Origin: Microvirga brassicacearum
GTDB taxonomy: Bacteria; Pseudomonadota; Alphaproteobacteria; Rhizobiales; Beijerinckiaceae
Reading direction: 5' to 3'
NCBI RefSeq assembly: GCF_008757455.1
Contig: NZ_VCMV01000021.1
Location: forward strand, 124,001-188,000
DNA length: 64,000 nt
The notes below the pieces were generated by a model. The model saw only the letters and a list, made by a program, of their open reading frames with translations, did not search any database and was not told the DNA's origin. The position numbers and the translations under genes are program-made. Below, piece after piece: positions 37,605-46,422 of the stretch. The first letter of the stretch is position 1, and each line of letters starts with the position of its first letter.

Positions 37605-38977
37605 GCAAAAAGTTGCGCCCGCTGATCGTCGGTGCCGGTCCCGCCGGGATTCGCGCGGCCGAAGTTTTGGCGAATGCCGGGATACGGCCGCTCGTCGTGG
37701 ACGAAGCCCCCCTCGGCGGAGGCCAGATCTATCGGCAGCGCTTCGTTCCCGACGAACGCACGCCGCGTGATCTATACGGCTCGGAAGCCAGCAAGGCGAC
37801 GGCGTTGCACCAGACGTTCGCGGCCCTTGCGGATTGCATCGATTATCGGCCGCAGGCGCTCGTGTGGAACATCGGCCCCACCGTGGCCGACATCGCGGTC
37901 GACGGCCGCAGCAGGCGTGCAGACTTCACGCATCTCGTGCTCGCAACCGGCGCGACCGACCGCGTGCTGCCATTCGACGGCTGGACGATTCCGGGCGTCT
38001 TTACCCTTGGGGGCGCACAGGTTGCGCTGAAGTCGCAAGGCTGCGCGATCGGCGACAGCGTCGTGTTCATGGGCACGGGGCCGCTGCTTTATCTCGTTGC
38101 ATGGCAATACCTGAAAGCCGGCGCGCAGGTCGCGGCGGTCCTCGACACCGCGCCGTTCGCCGCCAAACTCAATCTGCTGCTTGGATTGCCGTCTCAGCCA
38201 GGCGTGGTCTTGCGGGGGATCCGCTACGCGGCTGAACTCGTGGCCCGCGGTATTCCCGTTCACTACGGCGTTGCACCCATTCGTGTCGAAGGCGGCGCCC
38301 GCGTCACTGGCATCGCGTGGCGCGAGGCCGGCAAGGAATCCCGGCTCGCCTGCGATGCCGTGGGATTCGGGCTTGGATTGCGATCGGAAACGCAGCTCGC
38401 CGATCTCGCCGGCTGTCACTTCATCTTCGATGAACGCGATCGCGCATGGCGGCCGGAGCGGGACGCAGCCGGGCGCACGAGCGTTCCGGGCGTGTATGCG
38501 GCAGGCGATGGCGCCGGTGTGGCCGGGGCCGACGCTGCCGAACTTGCGGGCGAGCGGACCGGTTGGGCTATTCTTCAAGATGCGAACCTTCCGGTCGACA
38601 CGATGCGCATCCGCCTGCTCGAGAAAAAACTCGGCGCGATCGATCGCTTCCGTTCGATTCTCGAGCGCGCCTTTCCCTTCCCGACCGCGTGGGCGGCGGG
38701 GCTCCCCGATGATGTGGTGTTGTGCCGTTGCGAGGAGATCGCGGTGGCGGATGCACGTCTCGCGGCGCGACAGCAAAGCGTCGTCGAGATCAACCGCCTC
38801 AAGGCGCTGACACGCATCGGCATGGGGCGGTGCCAAGGCCGCATGTGCGGCACGGCGGCGGCGGAGGTGCTGGCTTCTTCCTGCGGACGCTCCCTGGAGG
38901 CCGTGGGACGCCTGCGCTCCCAGGCACCCATCAAGCCGCTGCCCCTCGATCTCACAGGCGAGGAGGACGCCGCATGA
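37601..38977 (+). CDS. FAD/NAD(P)-dependent oxidoreductase with C-terminal BFD-like [2Fe-2S] domain (HcnB / opine oxidase A type)
   Basis: A 458-residue flavoprotein. The N-terminal FAD motif is VGAGPAGIRAAEVLANAG, followed by a pyridine-nucleotide-disulfide-oxidoreductase-like core with VFMGTGPLL and a second FAD segment near VYAAGDGAGVAG. The C-terminal part carries the cysteine pattern CRCEE ... GRCQGRMCG of a BFD-like iron-sulfur domain. This is the usual large subunit of HcnABC-like dehydrogenases. It is coupled by 4-base overlaps to the genes on both sides. Confidence 0.87.
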   Translation: MSKKLRPLIVGAGPAGIRAAEVLANAGIRPLVVDEAPLGGGQIYRQRFVPDERTPRDLYGSEASKATALHQTFAALADCIDYRPQALVWNIGPTVADIAVDGRSRRADFTHLVLATGATDRVLPFDGWTIPGVFTLGGAQVALKSQGCAIGDSVVFMGTGPLLYLVAWQYLKAGAQVAAVLDTAPFAAKLNLLLGLPSQPGVVLRGIRYAAELVARGIPVHYGVAPIRVEGGARVTGIAWREAGKESRLACDAVGFGLGLRSETQLADLAGCHFIFDERDRAWRPERDAAGRTSVPGVYAAGDGAGVAGADAAELAGERTGWAILQDANLPVDTMRIRLLEKKLGAIDRFRSILERAFPFPTAWAAGLPDDVVLCRCEEIAVADARLAARQQSVVEINRLKALTRIGMGRCQGRMCGTAAAEVLASSCGRSLEAVGRLRSQAPIKPLPLDLTGEEDAA

Positions 38978-40146
38978 GCACGCTCGCGACCGATGTGGCG
39001 ATCATCGGCGGCGGCCTCGTCGGCACGTCGGCGGCGCTCGCGCTGCGGCGTAGCGGATTATCCGTTGTCGTCCTCGATAAGGGTTATTGCGGCGCTCAGG
39101 CGAGCGGCGTGAATTACGGCGGCGTGCGGCGGCAAGGCCGCCCACTGGCGCAGATCCCCCTTTCGCAGCGCGCCCATGCCATCTGGCCGCGCCTCAAGGA
39201 ACTGATCGGCATTGATGGCGAATTCCTGCGTTCCGGCCACCTCAAGCTGGCGCGAACGGAAGCCGAGATGGCGGCGCTTGAAACTTACGCCGCACGCGTG
39301 GCCGATCTCGGACTCGATCTGGAACTCATGGGGCATAACGGGCTGCGTGAGCGCTATCCCTGGATTGCCGGCCATGTGGCGGGCGCGTCGCTCTGTCCGG
39401 GCGACGGCCACGCCAATCCCCGCCTTGTCTCCGCCGCGTTCGCGCGCGCTGCGGAGCGCGCTGGCGCTCACGTCATGGAACATACGCCCGTCCATCACGT
39501 CGAGAGAATGCCCGATGGTTTTCATCTTTCGACCGGTGCCGGGATCGACATCAAGGCACGCCATGTGGTGAACAGCGCAGGCGCCTGGGCGGCGCCGTTC
39601 GCCGCCGCTTTCGGCGAGCCGGTGCCCCTCGGCCGCATCTATCCGTGCCTGATCGTCACGGAGCCTGTGGCGCCCGCCATGACGGTCAATATCGGCGCCG
39701 AAGGTGGCGGCATCTACGCGCGCCAGGTGGAGCGCGGGAACTGCATCGTCGGCGGGGTTCGCGGCGCGCCGCTTCCGGACGCGGATTTTTCGCGGCCTGT
39801 CGGCGCACCGGCTATCTCCGTCATGAATCGCGCCGCAAAGCTGTTTCCGGCATTGCGTCACGCTCATGCCATCCGCTTCTGGACCGGCACCGAGGGCGAC
39901 ATGCCCGACCGCAACCCTGTCATTGGCTTTTCGGCCACGACGCCGGGATTGATCCACGCCTTCGGCTTCTCCGGCGCCGGTTTCCAGATCGCCCCCGGCG
40001 TTGGCGAGGTGGTGGCCGACCTCATCCGCGACGGCCGCAGCACGACTCCGATCGACGCATTCGCCATCGATCGATTTGTCCGCACCAACGAAGGCTCAGG
40101 TGCGGACTTGATGACCGAGCCACAACAGAGGGAGACATCGCAATGA
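38974..40146 (+). CDS. FAD-dependent amine/imino-acid oxidoreductase, DAO fold (HcnC / opine oxidase B type)
   Basis: A 390-residue DAO-family flavoprotein with the FAD motif VAIIGGGLVGTSAALALRRSG at residues 8-28 and the C-terminal segments DRNPVIGFSATTPGLIHAFG and GFSGAGFQIAPGVGE. In related complexes this is the catalytic subunit that oxidises a secondary or primary amine next to a carboxylate. It overlaps the preceding subunit and the following binding-protein gene by 4 bases each. Confidence 0.88.
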   Translation: MSTLATDVAIIGGGLVGTSAALALRRSGLSVVVLDKGYCGAQASGVNYGGVRRQGRPLAQIPLSQRAHAIWPRLKELIGIDGEFLRSGHLKLARTEAEMAALETYAARVADLGLDLELMGHNGLRERYPWIAGHVAGASLCPGDGHANPRLVSAAFARAAERAGAHVMEHTPVHHVERMPDGFHLSTGAGIDIKARHVVNSAGAWAAPFAAAFGEPVPLGRIYPCLIVTEPVAPAMTVNIGAEGGGIYARQVERGNCIVGGVRGAPLPDADFSRPVGAPAISVMNRAAKLFPALRHAHAIRFWTGTEGDMPDRNPVIGFSATTPGLIHAFGFSGAGFQIAPGVGEVVADLIRDGRSTTPIDAFAIDRFVRTNEGSGADLMTEPQQRETSQ

Positions 40147-41195
40147 TGAAGAACCGACATTTCTGGATGAGCGCCGTTGCAACCGCGGCGCTTGCGACCG
40201 CCGGCGCTGCGCACGCGCAGACCAAGACGCTCTACGTCGGCATGAACGGCGGCAATTTCGAGAAGACCTTTACGCAGCATGTCCTGCCCGATTTCGAAAA
40301 GGCCAATGACGTTAAGGTCGTCATCGTGCCGGGCACCTCGTCCGACATCCTCGCCAAAGCCACCGCGGCAAAAGACAATCCGCAGATGCACGTCATGTTT
40401 CTGGACGATGGCGTGATGGTGCGCGCCATCGGCGCCGGCCTCTGCCAGAAGCTGAAGGACACTCCGGCTCTGGCCGATCTGGCGCCCGGCACGCGCATGA
40501 AGGGCGACATGGCCGTCGGCATCGATCTCGGAATGACCGGGCTCGCCTACAACAAGAAGATGTTCGACGAGAAGGGCTGGGCGCCGCCAACCTCCTGGAT
40601 GGATCTGGCCGATCCGAAATACAAGGAAAAGGTCGTCTTCCAATCCGCGTCAGCGTCATCCTTCGGATTGCATGCTTTCCTGATGTTCAACCGCATCCAG
40701 GGCGGGACCGAGAAGGACGTCGAGCCGGGATTTTCCAAGTTCCGCGCCACCATCGGGCCGAACGTGCTCGAATTCATTCCGAGCTCCGCCAAGATCTCCG
40801 AGATGGTGCAGACCGGCGAGGCCGCCATCTTCCCGCTGACGCCGACTGCTGTTGCGGCATTGCAGGAAAAGAGCATTCCGGTCGAATACGCGCAGCCGAA
40901 GGAAGGCTCCGTCGTGCTCATGGTCGCCGAGTGCGTCATCGCCAATAACAGCGAACCGGACCTGTCCCAGAAGCTCGCCGCCTATCTGCTGTCCCCGGAG
41001 GCGCAAAGCAAGGCGTTGCAACACGGCAATATCGTCCCGTCCAACACCAAGGCCAAGGCCGCCACACCTGAGGCCGAGGCCAAGCTCGCCAAGTTTCACG
41101 GCTACATGAAGACAGCCGTGACGCTGGACTGGGATGCCATCAACGAGAAGCGGCCGGAATGGAACAGCCGCTGGAACAAGATGATCGAGCGCTAG
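40143..41195 (+). CDS. ABC transporter substrate-binding protein, polyamine/spermidine-like (family 1)
   Basis: A 350-residue periplasmic binding protein with a signal peptide ending AAHAQ around residue 25, then KTLYVGMNGGNFEKTFTQHV. The fold matches family 1 / PotD-like binding proteins. It is the last gene of the operon, which is unusual for a binding protein, and serves the PotABC-type transporter. The ATG at 40143 overlaps the upstream stop; the adjacent ATG at 40146 is equally possible. Confidence 0.9.
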   Translation: MMKNRHFWMSAVATAALATAGAAHAQTKTLYVGMNGGNFEKTFTQHVLPDFEKANDVKVVIVPGTSSDILAKATAAKDNPQMHVMFLDDGVMVRAIGAGLCQKLKDTPALADLAPGTRMKGDMAVGIDLGMTGLAYNKKMFDEKGWAPPTSWMDLADPKYKEKVVFQSASASSFGLHAFLMFNRIQGGTEKDVEPGFSKFRATIGPNVLEFIPSSAKISEMVQTGEAAIFPLTPTAVAALQEKSIPVEYAQPKEGSVVLMVAECVIANNSEPDLSQKLAAYLLSPEAQSKALQHGNIVPSNTKAKAATPEAEAKLAKFHGYMKTAVTLDWDAINEKRPEWNSRWNKMIER

Positions 41196-41257
41196 TCTGA
41201 CGATCCAATAGCAACGGCGGACGCGGAGATTGCGTCCGTCGCCATTGTCGACGGCTC

Positions 41258-42064
41258 TTACGACCGGATCGCCGCGAGATAGCGTTGAATGGAACGCTTG
41301 ACGGCGGCCTTCCCATCACTGCGCACGTTTCGATGCGCGAACGCGCCGTAGATCCGCTCGACCGAAAGCGGCGCCACCACGGCGGCGATGTGCTCGACGG
41401 CCGCAGCGTTCAGCGGGATGTAGTTCGGATAGCTGCGCATGAAACTGACATACCGGCGGTCCTGACAGACCTGCAGGTTGTCGCCCACATAGAGAATGCC
41501 CTCGCCGCCTGCGCCATTGGCATCGTGCAGAAGCGTGCTGCCTTCGAAATGGCCGCCGCTGCGGATGAGCGTCAGGCCGGGGCCGATTTCAAGGGTTTCG
41601 CCGGACCAAAACCGGATCGCATCGTTCGGATGCATCACCCATTGGCGGTCATCCGCGTGAAGATGAATGGGGATGCCGCCGAACGCTTCGCTCCATGTGA
41701 CCATCGACGTGTAGTAATGCGGATGGGAGATCGCGATGGCGCGAAGCCCACCGATCCGATTGATCCGCGCCACCGCCTCCGGCGTCACGAGCGACACGCA
41801 ATCCCACAGGATCGCGCCGTCGCTCGTCGGCACCACGATCGCCCGCTGGCCGATGGCGAATGAGGGTTCGATGCCGATCCCCGTCAGGCCGTCTTCCTCG
41901 GTGAAGGCATTTTGATGCGACGCCCTGAGCGCTTCGAGCGTCGTCCATTCCTGGCCCGACCAGCGCACATATTGCCGCTCGTCCTCGCAGATCGGACACG
42001 CAGCCGGCGGCTCGCGAGTTTCGGAAAATTGCGTACCGCATTGCACGCAGATAAAGCGCGACAT
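41258..42064 (-). CDS. Metallo-beta-lactamase-fold protein with N-terminal zinc ribbon
   Basis: A 268-residue protein with a rubredoxin-like zinc ribbon (Cys6, Cys9, Cys23, Cys26) fused to a metallo-beta-lactamase fold. The usual HxHxDH motif reads HPHYYT (residues 114-119), so the metal-2 ligands Asp and His are replaced; later ligand candidates are the His in GGHFEGS, the Asp in YVGDNLQV and the His in FAHRNV. It may be a one-metal hydrolase or a binding protein. It lies 41 bases downstream of the SDR gene on the same strand. Confidence 0.8.
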   Translation of the reverse strand: MSRFICVQCGTQFSETREPPAACPICEDERQYVRWSGQEWTTLEALRASHQNAFTEEDGLTGIGIEPSFAIGQRAIVVPTSDGAILWDCVSLVTPEAVARINRIGGLRAIAISHPHYYTSMVTWSEAFGGIPIHLHADDRQWVMHPNDAIRFWSGETLEIGPGLTLIRSGGHFEGSTLLHDANGAGGEGILYVGDNLQVCQDRRYVSFMRSYPNYIPLNAAAVEHIAAVVAPLSVERIYGAFAHRNVRSDGKAAVKRSIQRYLAAIRS

Positions 42065-42105
42065 GAAGAGCCCTCCAAACGAATTCGCGATCCGGTCTCG
42101 AATCT

Positions 42106-42855
42106 CTACCGATGCACGCCCATCATCGCCGTCAGTCCGCCATCGACGGGCAGCACCGTACCGGTCATGTAGGCTGCCGGCGCGCTCATCAGGAAGGCCG
42201 CCAATCCGGCGATGTCTTCCGGCTGGGCGAAGCGTCCGGCGGGAATCTGCTTTTCCATGCTGTCGCGATAAGCCGCGTAGGGCGCCATCATCTCCGTATC
42301 GATGAAGCCGGGCGCGATCACGTTCACGGTCACGCCGCGCTTGGCAGTCTCGATGGCGAGCGTTCGGCAATAGGAGATCAGTGCGCCTTTCGAGGCCGCA
42401 TAGGCGGCATTGCCGGGATTGCCCTGCAGCGCCGCGACCGACCCGATGGCGACAATGCGTCCCGCCCTGGCACGGATCATGCCGCGCATGAGCGATTTGG
42501 CGATGCGCGTCAGCGACCAGAAATTCACCTGCATGGCCGCCTCCGCCTTGTCCTGCTGCATCATGGCCGCAAGGGCGTCGTAGGACTGGCCGGCATTGTG
42601 CACGAAGCCAAAAAACGCTTCCTGCTCGATGGCGTCGCAGAAGGTCTCGAGAGCCTGTTTGTCGCCCACGTCAAGCGCATGCGCCGTGACGGTCCGACCC
42701 GGATGCGCGCTCGTCAATTCGGCAGCGATGGCGGCCGCTGCCGCACCTGACGATCGGTAGGTGAAGTCCACATCGTGGCCTTGGGCGACAAGCGCGCGCA
42801 CGATCGCCGCGCCCACACCCTTGCCGCCCCCGGTGACGAGAATGCGCGTCATCAC
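42106..42855 (-). CDS. SDR family oxidoreductase, FabG-like
   Basis: A 249-residue short-chain dehydrogenase with the cofactor motif TGGGKGVG, the catalytic Ser in IGSVAALQG and the YxxxK in AAYAASKGALI. FabG enzymes reduce 3-oxoacyl-ACP to 3-hydroxyacyl-ACP. Its start overlaps the fabF1XL stop by 4 bases, so it is probably the reductase for the very-long-chain fatty acid on AcpXL. The nucleotide motif has GGGKGVG in place of the more usual G-x3-GIG. Confidence 0.85.
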   Translation of the reverse strand: MMTRILVTGGGKGVGAAIVRALVAQGHDVDFTYRSSGAAAAAIAAELTSAHPGRTVTAHALDVGDKQALETFCDAIEQEAFFGFVHNAGQSYDALAAMMQQDKAEAAMQVNFWSLTRIAKSLMRGMIRARAGRIVAIGSVAALQGNPGNAAYAASKGALISYCRTLAIETAKRGVTVNVIAPGFIDTEMMAPYAAYRDSMEKQIPAGRFAQPEDIAGLAAFLMSAPAAYMTGTVLPVDGGLTAMMGVHR

Positions 42856-44141
42856 TTCGGTTCCGCGCCGAAGACCAGACAGGTATTCTGACCGCCGAAG
42901 CCGAAGGAATTCGACAGAACGTACCGGACGTTGGCGTCGCGCGCCACGTTCGGCACCACGTCGAGCGGGATCGTCGGATCAGGCAGCGTATGGTTGATGG
43001 TGGGGGGAATGCGACCCGTCGCAATCGTGAGCAGCGACAGCACGGCCTCGACGGCACCGGCGGCCGTCAGTGTGTGGCCGATCATCGACTTGTTGGACGA
43101 GATCGGCACCTTTTGCATGCGCTCGCCGAAGACGGCGGTGCAGCTCATCGCTTCCATCTTGTCGTTTTCGGGTGTCGATGTCCCGTGGGCGTTGATGTAG
43201 TCAATGGCATCCGGCGCGAGACCGGCATCGTCGAGGGCCGCCCGGATCGCCGCGATCCCCTGAGCGCCGTCCGGGCTTGAGCGGGTCCGGTGGAAGCCGT
43301 CGCCCTTTTCGCCGCAACCGAGCACGTAGCCGAGGATTTTTGCGCCCCGCGCCCGCGCCGCATCGGCGTTTTCGAGCACCAAAGCCGCGCCGCCCTCACC
43401 CATCACGAATCCGTCCCGGTTCTTCGAGAACGGCTTCGAGGCGGTTTCGGGGTTTTCGTTCTGCGTCGACAGGGCCGAAAGCAGCGAGAAGCGCACGAGC
43501 GATTCCGGGTTCACCGATCCGTCGGTGCCAATGCAGAGCGCCGCGTCGGTCTCGCCCCGGCGGATCGCCTCGACGCCGAGCTGGATCGCCGTGGCGCCGG
43601 ACGAGCAGGCGGTGGAAAGCGAGATCGGCGAGCCCCGGGTGCCGAACTTGTCGGCAACCCGGTCAGCCACCGTGCCGAAGATGAAGAGGTCGTGCCAGGC
43701 CTTGAACTTGCCCGTCGACGCGGCCTTGAGAAGGTCCCGATAGGTGATGTCCCCATCTTGTCCGGACGCTTCGGCCAGCGCCTCGCGTTGCGGCCATTCC
43801 ATTTCGACCGGCGGCACCGCGATGAACAGGGCACCGGGGAAATCCGATTCCGGCAGCCCCGATTGGCCGACGGCCTCGTCGGCCGCCAGCATCGCCAACC
43901 GTTCGGAGAGCAGCGGTGCGCTCATGGGTTCGACGTCCAATGTGTCGATGGTGCCGGCAATCGTCGTGCGCAATCCCTCGGTGGGAAACCGCGAGATTCG
44001 CTTGATGCCGGATTTTCCCGATGTCACCGCGCCCCAGGTCTCGTCCTTGCCGAGCCCGATGGAGGTGACCACGCCCATGCCGGTGACGGCGACGAGTGGG
44101 CGGCCTTTATTGTCGCGAAGCGCCATGCCGTTTTTCCTCAC
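42852..44141 (-). CDS. fabF1XL: Beta-ketoacyl-ACP synthase of the VLCFA pathway (FabF1XL)
   Basis: A 429-residue KAS II-type condensing enzyme. The catalytic Cys179 is in LSTACSSGATAIQ, and the two active-site histidines are in NAHGTSTPEND and MIGHTLTAAGAVE. Its place after fabF2XL, with a 4-base overlap at each end, matches the known rhizobial acpXL cluster, where it extends the acyl chain bound to AcpXL up to C26-C30. The start at 44141 is supported by the overlap; an internal ATG at 44126 is possible. Confidence 0.88.
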   Translation of the reverse strand: MRKNGMALRDNKGRPLVAVTGMGVVTSIGLGKDETWGAVTSGKSGIKRISRFPTEGLRTTIAGTIDTLDVEPMSAPLLSERLAMLAADEAVGQSGLPESDFPGALFIAVPPVEMEWPQREALAEASGQDGDITYRDLLKAASTGKFKAWHDLFIFGTVADRVADKFGTRGSPISLSTACSSGATAIQLGVEAIRRGETDAALCIGTDGSVNPESLVRFSLLSALSTQNENPETASKPFSKNRDGFVMGEGGAALVLENADAARARGAKILGYVLGCGEKGDGFHRTRSSPDGAQGIAAIRAALDDAGLAPDAIDYINAHGTSTPENDKMEAMSCTAVFGERMQKVPISSNKSMIGHTLTAAGAVEAVLSLLTIATGRIPPTINHTLPDPTIPLDVVPNVARDANVRYVLSNSFGFGGQNTCLVFGAEPK

Positions 44142-45265
44142 GAAGCCCTGGTCAGGCGCACCGAGCCCTCGCCGCGCCGATGGCCGACGGAAGTCACGAG
44201 CGCCTCGTTGGATTGTCCCTTGGCGATCAGCGCGGCCGCGATGGCGATGCCGGCCGGGGCCTGGGCCTCCATCGTGTGGCCGATCACGTCGCCGGTGGCG
44301 TAAATGGCCGCATTGGGCGCAATCGCCGTGAGGGCCGCCTGCTCGTCCTCCGTGATTCCTTCGACGCCCGTCGCGCCGGAGATGATCACGTCGGGTTTCG
44401 CCCCGAGCTGGTCCGCTTGGGCCTTCAAGGCTTGCGTGACGCCGCCGGGCTGACGTCGCCCCCGATCCGAGGTCACGCCGGCAATCCTCGCAAGAATTTT
44501 TGCGCCCCGCGCGACCGCATGCTCCCTGGATTCGAGCACCAGGAAGGCAGCGCCGCTGCCCAAGATCATGCCGCCACCCTCAGCGGGGCGGTTCCAGACC
44601 GGACGAAACGGCTGCTTCCAGAGAAAACCGCCCATCTCGTAGATGAGCAGCACATCCGGACGCTCGGCATTGTAGGAGCCGCCAACCAGGAAAATGTCGT
44701 TCTGCCCGGAGGCGATACGCGCCTGCGCGATGCGGATCGCGTCGATGCCGCTCGATTCCTCGCCCATGAAGGTGCGCGACGCACCCGTCACGCCGTGGAC
44801 GATCGAGATATTGCCCGCGAGCAGATTGGAGAGCTGCGCCAGAAACAGCGTCGGCCGGAGATCGCCCATCAGGTGTTCGTTGAGGAAAACGCCGGGATTG
44901 TCCGCCTGCCGGAGCCCGGTGAGGATCTGGCCATCGACCCCATAGTCGCGCTCGCCGCCGCCTGCCGCCACGATCAGGTGCATGCGGCTTTTCAGCTCCG
45001 CATCGTCCTTCACGCCGGCCGCATCGAGGGCGAGGCCCGCCGCGTAGCAGCCGAGCTTCTGCCATGGCTCCATCTGGCGCTGGTCGGATTTCTTAGCGAT
45101 CTGCCGGTCATAGTCGAGAGGCATGACCGGATGCACGGGATATGGCGCAAAAGTCTCGATATCGGTGCGCGGCGAGGCGCTGGTCAGGCCCGCCAGATGC
45201 GCCTCGGCGCCCTCGCCGGCCGCGGACACGATCCCCAAACCCGTAATGACAACATCGTGCATCAA
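44138..45265 (-). CDS. fabF2XL: Beta-ketoacyl synthase homologue lacking the active-site cysteine (FabF2XL)
   Basis: A 375-residue member of the condensing-enzyme family. The nucleophile position aligns with Ala162 in VTGASRTFMGEE, and the second active-site region reads SGATGVEGITEDE in place of NAHGT; only the last histidine is kept in IGHTMEAQA. It therefore resembles the KS-beta/chain-length-factor partner of type II polyketide synthases rather than an active synthase. It overlaps fabZXL and fabF1XL by 4 bases each, consistent with a FabF1-FabF2 heterodimer, which is inferred. Confidence 0.85.
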   Translation of the reverse strand: MMHDVVITGLGIVSAAGEGAEAHLAGLTSASPRTDIETFAPYPVHPVMPLDYDRQIAKKSDQRQMEPWQKLGCYAAGLALDAAGVKDDAELKSRMHLIVAAGGGERDYGVDGQILTGLRQADNPGVFLNEHLMGDLRPTLFLAQLSNLLAGNISIVHGVTGASRTFMGEESSGIDAIRIAQARIASGQNDIFLVGGSYNAERPDVLLIYEMGGFLWKQPFRPVWNRPAEGGGMILGSGAAFLVLESREHAVARGAKILARIAGVTSDRGRRQPGGVTQALKAQADQLGAKPDVIISGATGVEGITEDEQAALTAIAPNAAIYATGDVIGHTMEAQAPAGIAIAAALIAKGQSNEALVTSVGHRRGEGSVRLTRAS

Positions 45266-45726
45266 ACAGCCTCCGCCGCAAGGAGCCCGATCTGGCGCCC
45301 CCGGGCCCGCAATTGCTCGTCCATCCCCGGGGGGAAAGGCATGATGCGGAAGCGCAGTTCCGCGTCGCAGATCGGCTTGCCCTCGACGAGAATCTTCGCC
45401 TTGGTGACCGCGTAGCCGGAGCCTTCGTGCTCCAGTTGGGCGGTTACCGTCAAAACCGTACCGGGACCGACGAAGGTGCGAAAGCGCGCCTTGTCGACCG
45501 CCATCAGAAACGGCATGTGGGTGAAATTCATCATCCCGAGCACAAGATAGCCCGAGGCCTGCGCCATGGCTTCGGTGAGCAGCACGCCCGGAACAAGGGG
45601 GTGGCCGGGGAAATGCCCCTCGAAGACCGGGCTTTCCATCGGCACCGTGGACGTCGCCTCGATCCGCTGCGCGTCGCGGTCGAGGAGCGTCACCTTGTCG
45701 ATCATTTCAAAATATTCGAGGCGCAT
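45262..45726 (-). CDS. fabZXL: 3-hydroxyacyl-ACP dehydratase of the VLCFA pathway (FabZXL)
   Basis: A 154-residue hot-dog-fold dehydratase with the FabZ motif EGHFPGHPLVPG (catalytic His38) and the active-site acid Glu52 in LLTEAMAQASG. It lies between acpXL and fabF2XL as in the known rhizobial clusters, and its end overlaps the fabF2XL start by 4 bases. A 149-base gap separates it from acpXL, with no gene seen there. Confidence 0.9.
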   Translation of the reverse strand: MRLEYFEMIDKVTLLDRDAQRIEATSTVPMESPVFEGHFPGHPLVPGVLLTEAMAQASGYLVLGMMNFTHMPFLMAVDKARFRTFVGPGTVLTVTAQLEHEGSGYAVTKAKILVEGKPICDAELRFRIMPFPPGMDEQLRARGRQIGLLAAEAV

Positions 45727-45875
45727 CCCGGGTCCGAACCATTCTCATGTCGTTCCCGGAGGGATCGGGCGCTGGGGAGGAGATCCGGGCGGCTCAATCT
45801 GTCGCCGTTCGCCTCCCCGAGCCGGCTTTGAAAAAGTCAGCCCACCGGGATTCAAGCTTCTGTCGTCGTCGCTTT

Positions 45876-46157
45876 TTACGCCTTCTTGGCCGCCACCAGA
45901 GTGTCGATGTGGGCGCAGAGGTTCTTGAGCACGAAGTATTCTTCTGCGGGCGCCTTGCCCTCGTTCACTTCCTGCGTCCACTGCTCCAGCGGCAACTTGA
46001 TGCCGAAAGCCTTGTCGATCGCGAAGGCGATATCGAGGAACGCCAGCGAATCGATGCCGAGATCGTCGATGGCATGGCTCTCCGGCGTGATTTGGTCGCG
46101 CGGAATGTCGGCGGTTTCGGAAATGATGCCGGCGACGGTCTCGAAAGTGGACGACAT
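45876..46157 (-). CDS. acpXL: Acyl carrier protein AcpXL
   Basis: A 93-residue acyl carrier protein, the length of rhizobial AcpXL. Ser37 in [12 protein letters not shown] is the phosphopantetheine site. The segments [35 protein letters not shown] and [10 protein letters not shown] match the AcpXL sequence as I know it, not housekeeping AcpP. AcpXL carries the C26-C30 (omega-1)-hydroxy acyl chain that LpxXL attaches to lipid A. AGGAGAG lies 8 bases before the ATG at 46157. Confidence 0.95.
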   Translation of the reverse strand: MSSTFETVAGIISETADIPRDQITPESHAIDDLGIDSLAFLDIAFAIDKAFGIKLPLEQWTQEVNEGKAPAEEYFVLKNLCAHIDTLVAAKKA

Positions 46158-46422
46158 GACGCCGCTCTCCTGAAATGCGTTGGCCTTGGCGTGCGATGCT
46201 GTCGGGCCAAGGCCCGGTCCCCAGCGGCTCGTACGGCAAGGAGGGTTGTATCGAAACGCACCCCTTACACGACCGATTGCGGGGCGGCAACCGGTCCCTC
46301 CCGGCGCGGGCGCGACAGCGGGGCTGCACTGCCCGCATTGATTAATCGAGCCCCATGGCCGATAACCCGAAAAATTCCGGCCGTAATGTCGTTTCGGCTC
46401 AAAGCCGCACCCGGGGATTCCT

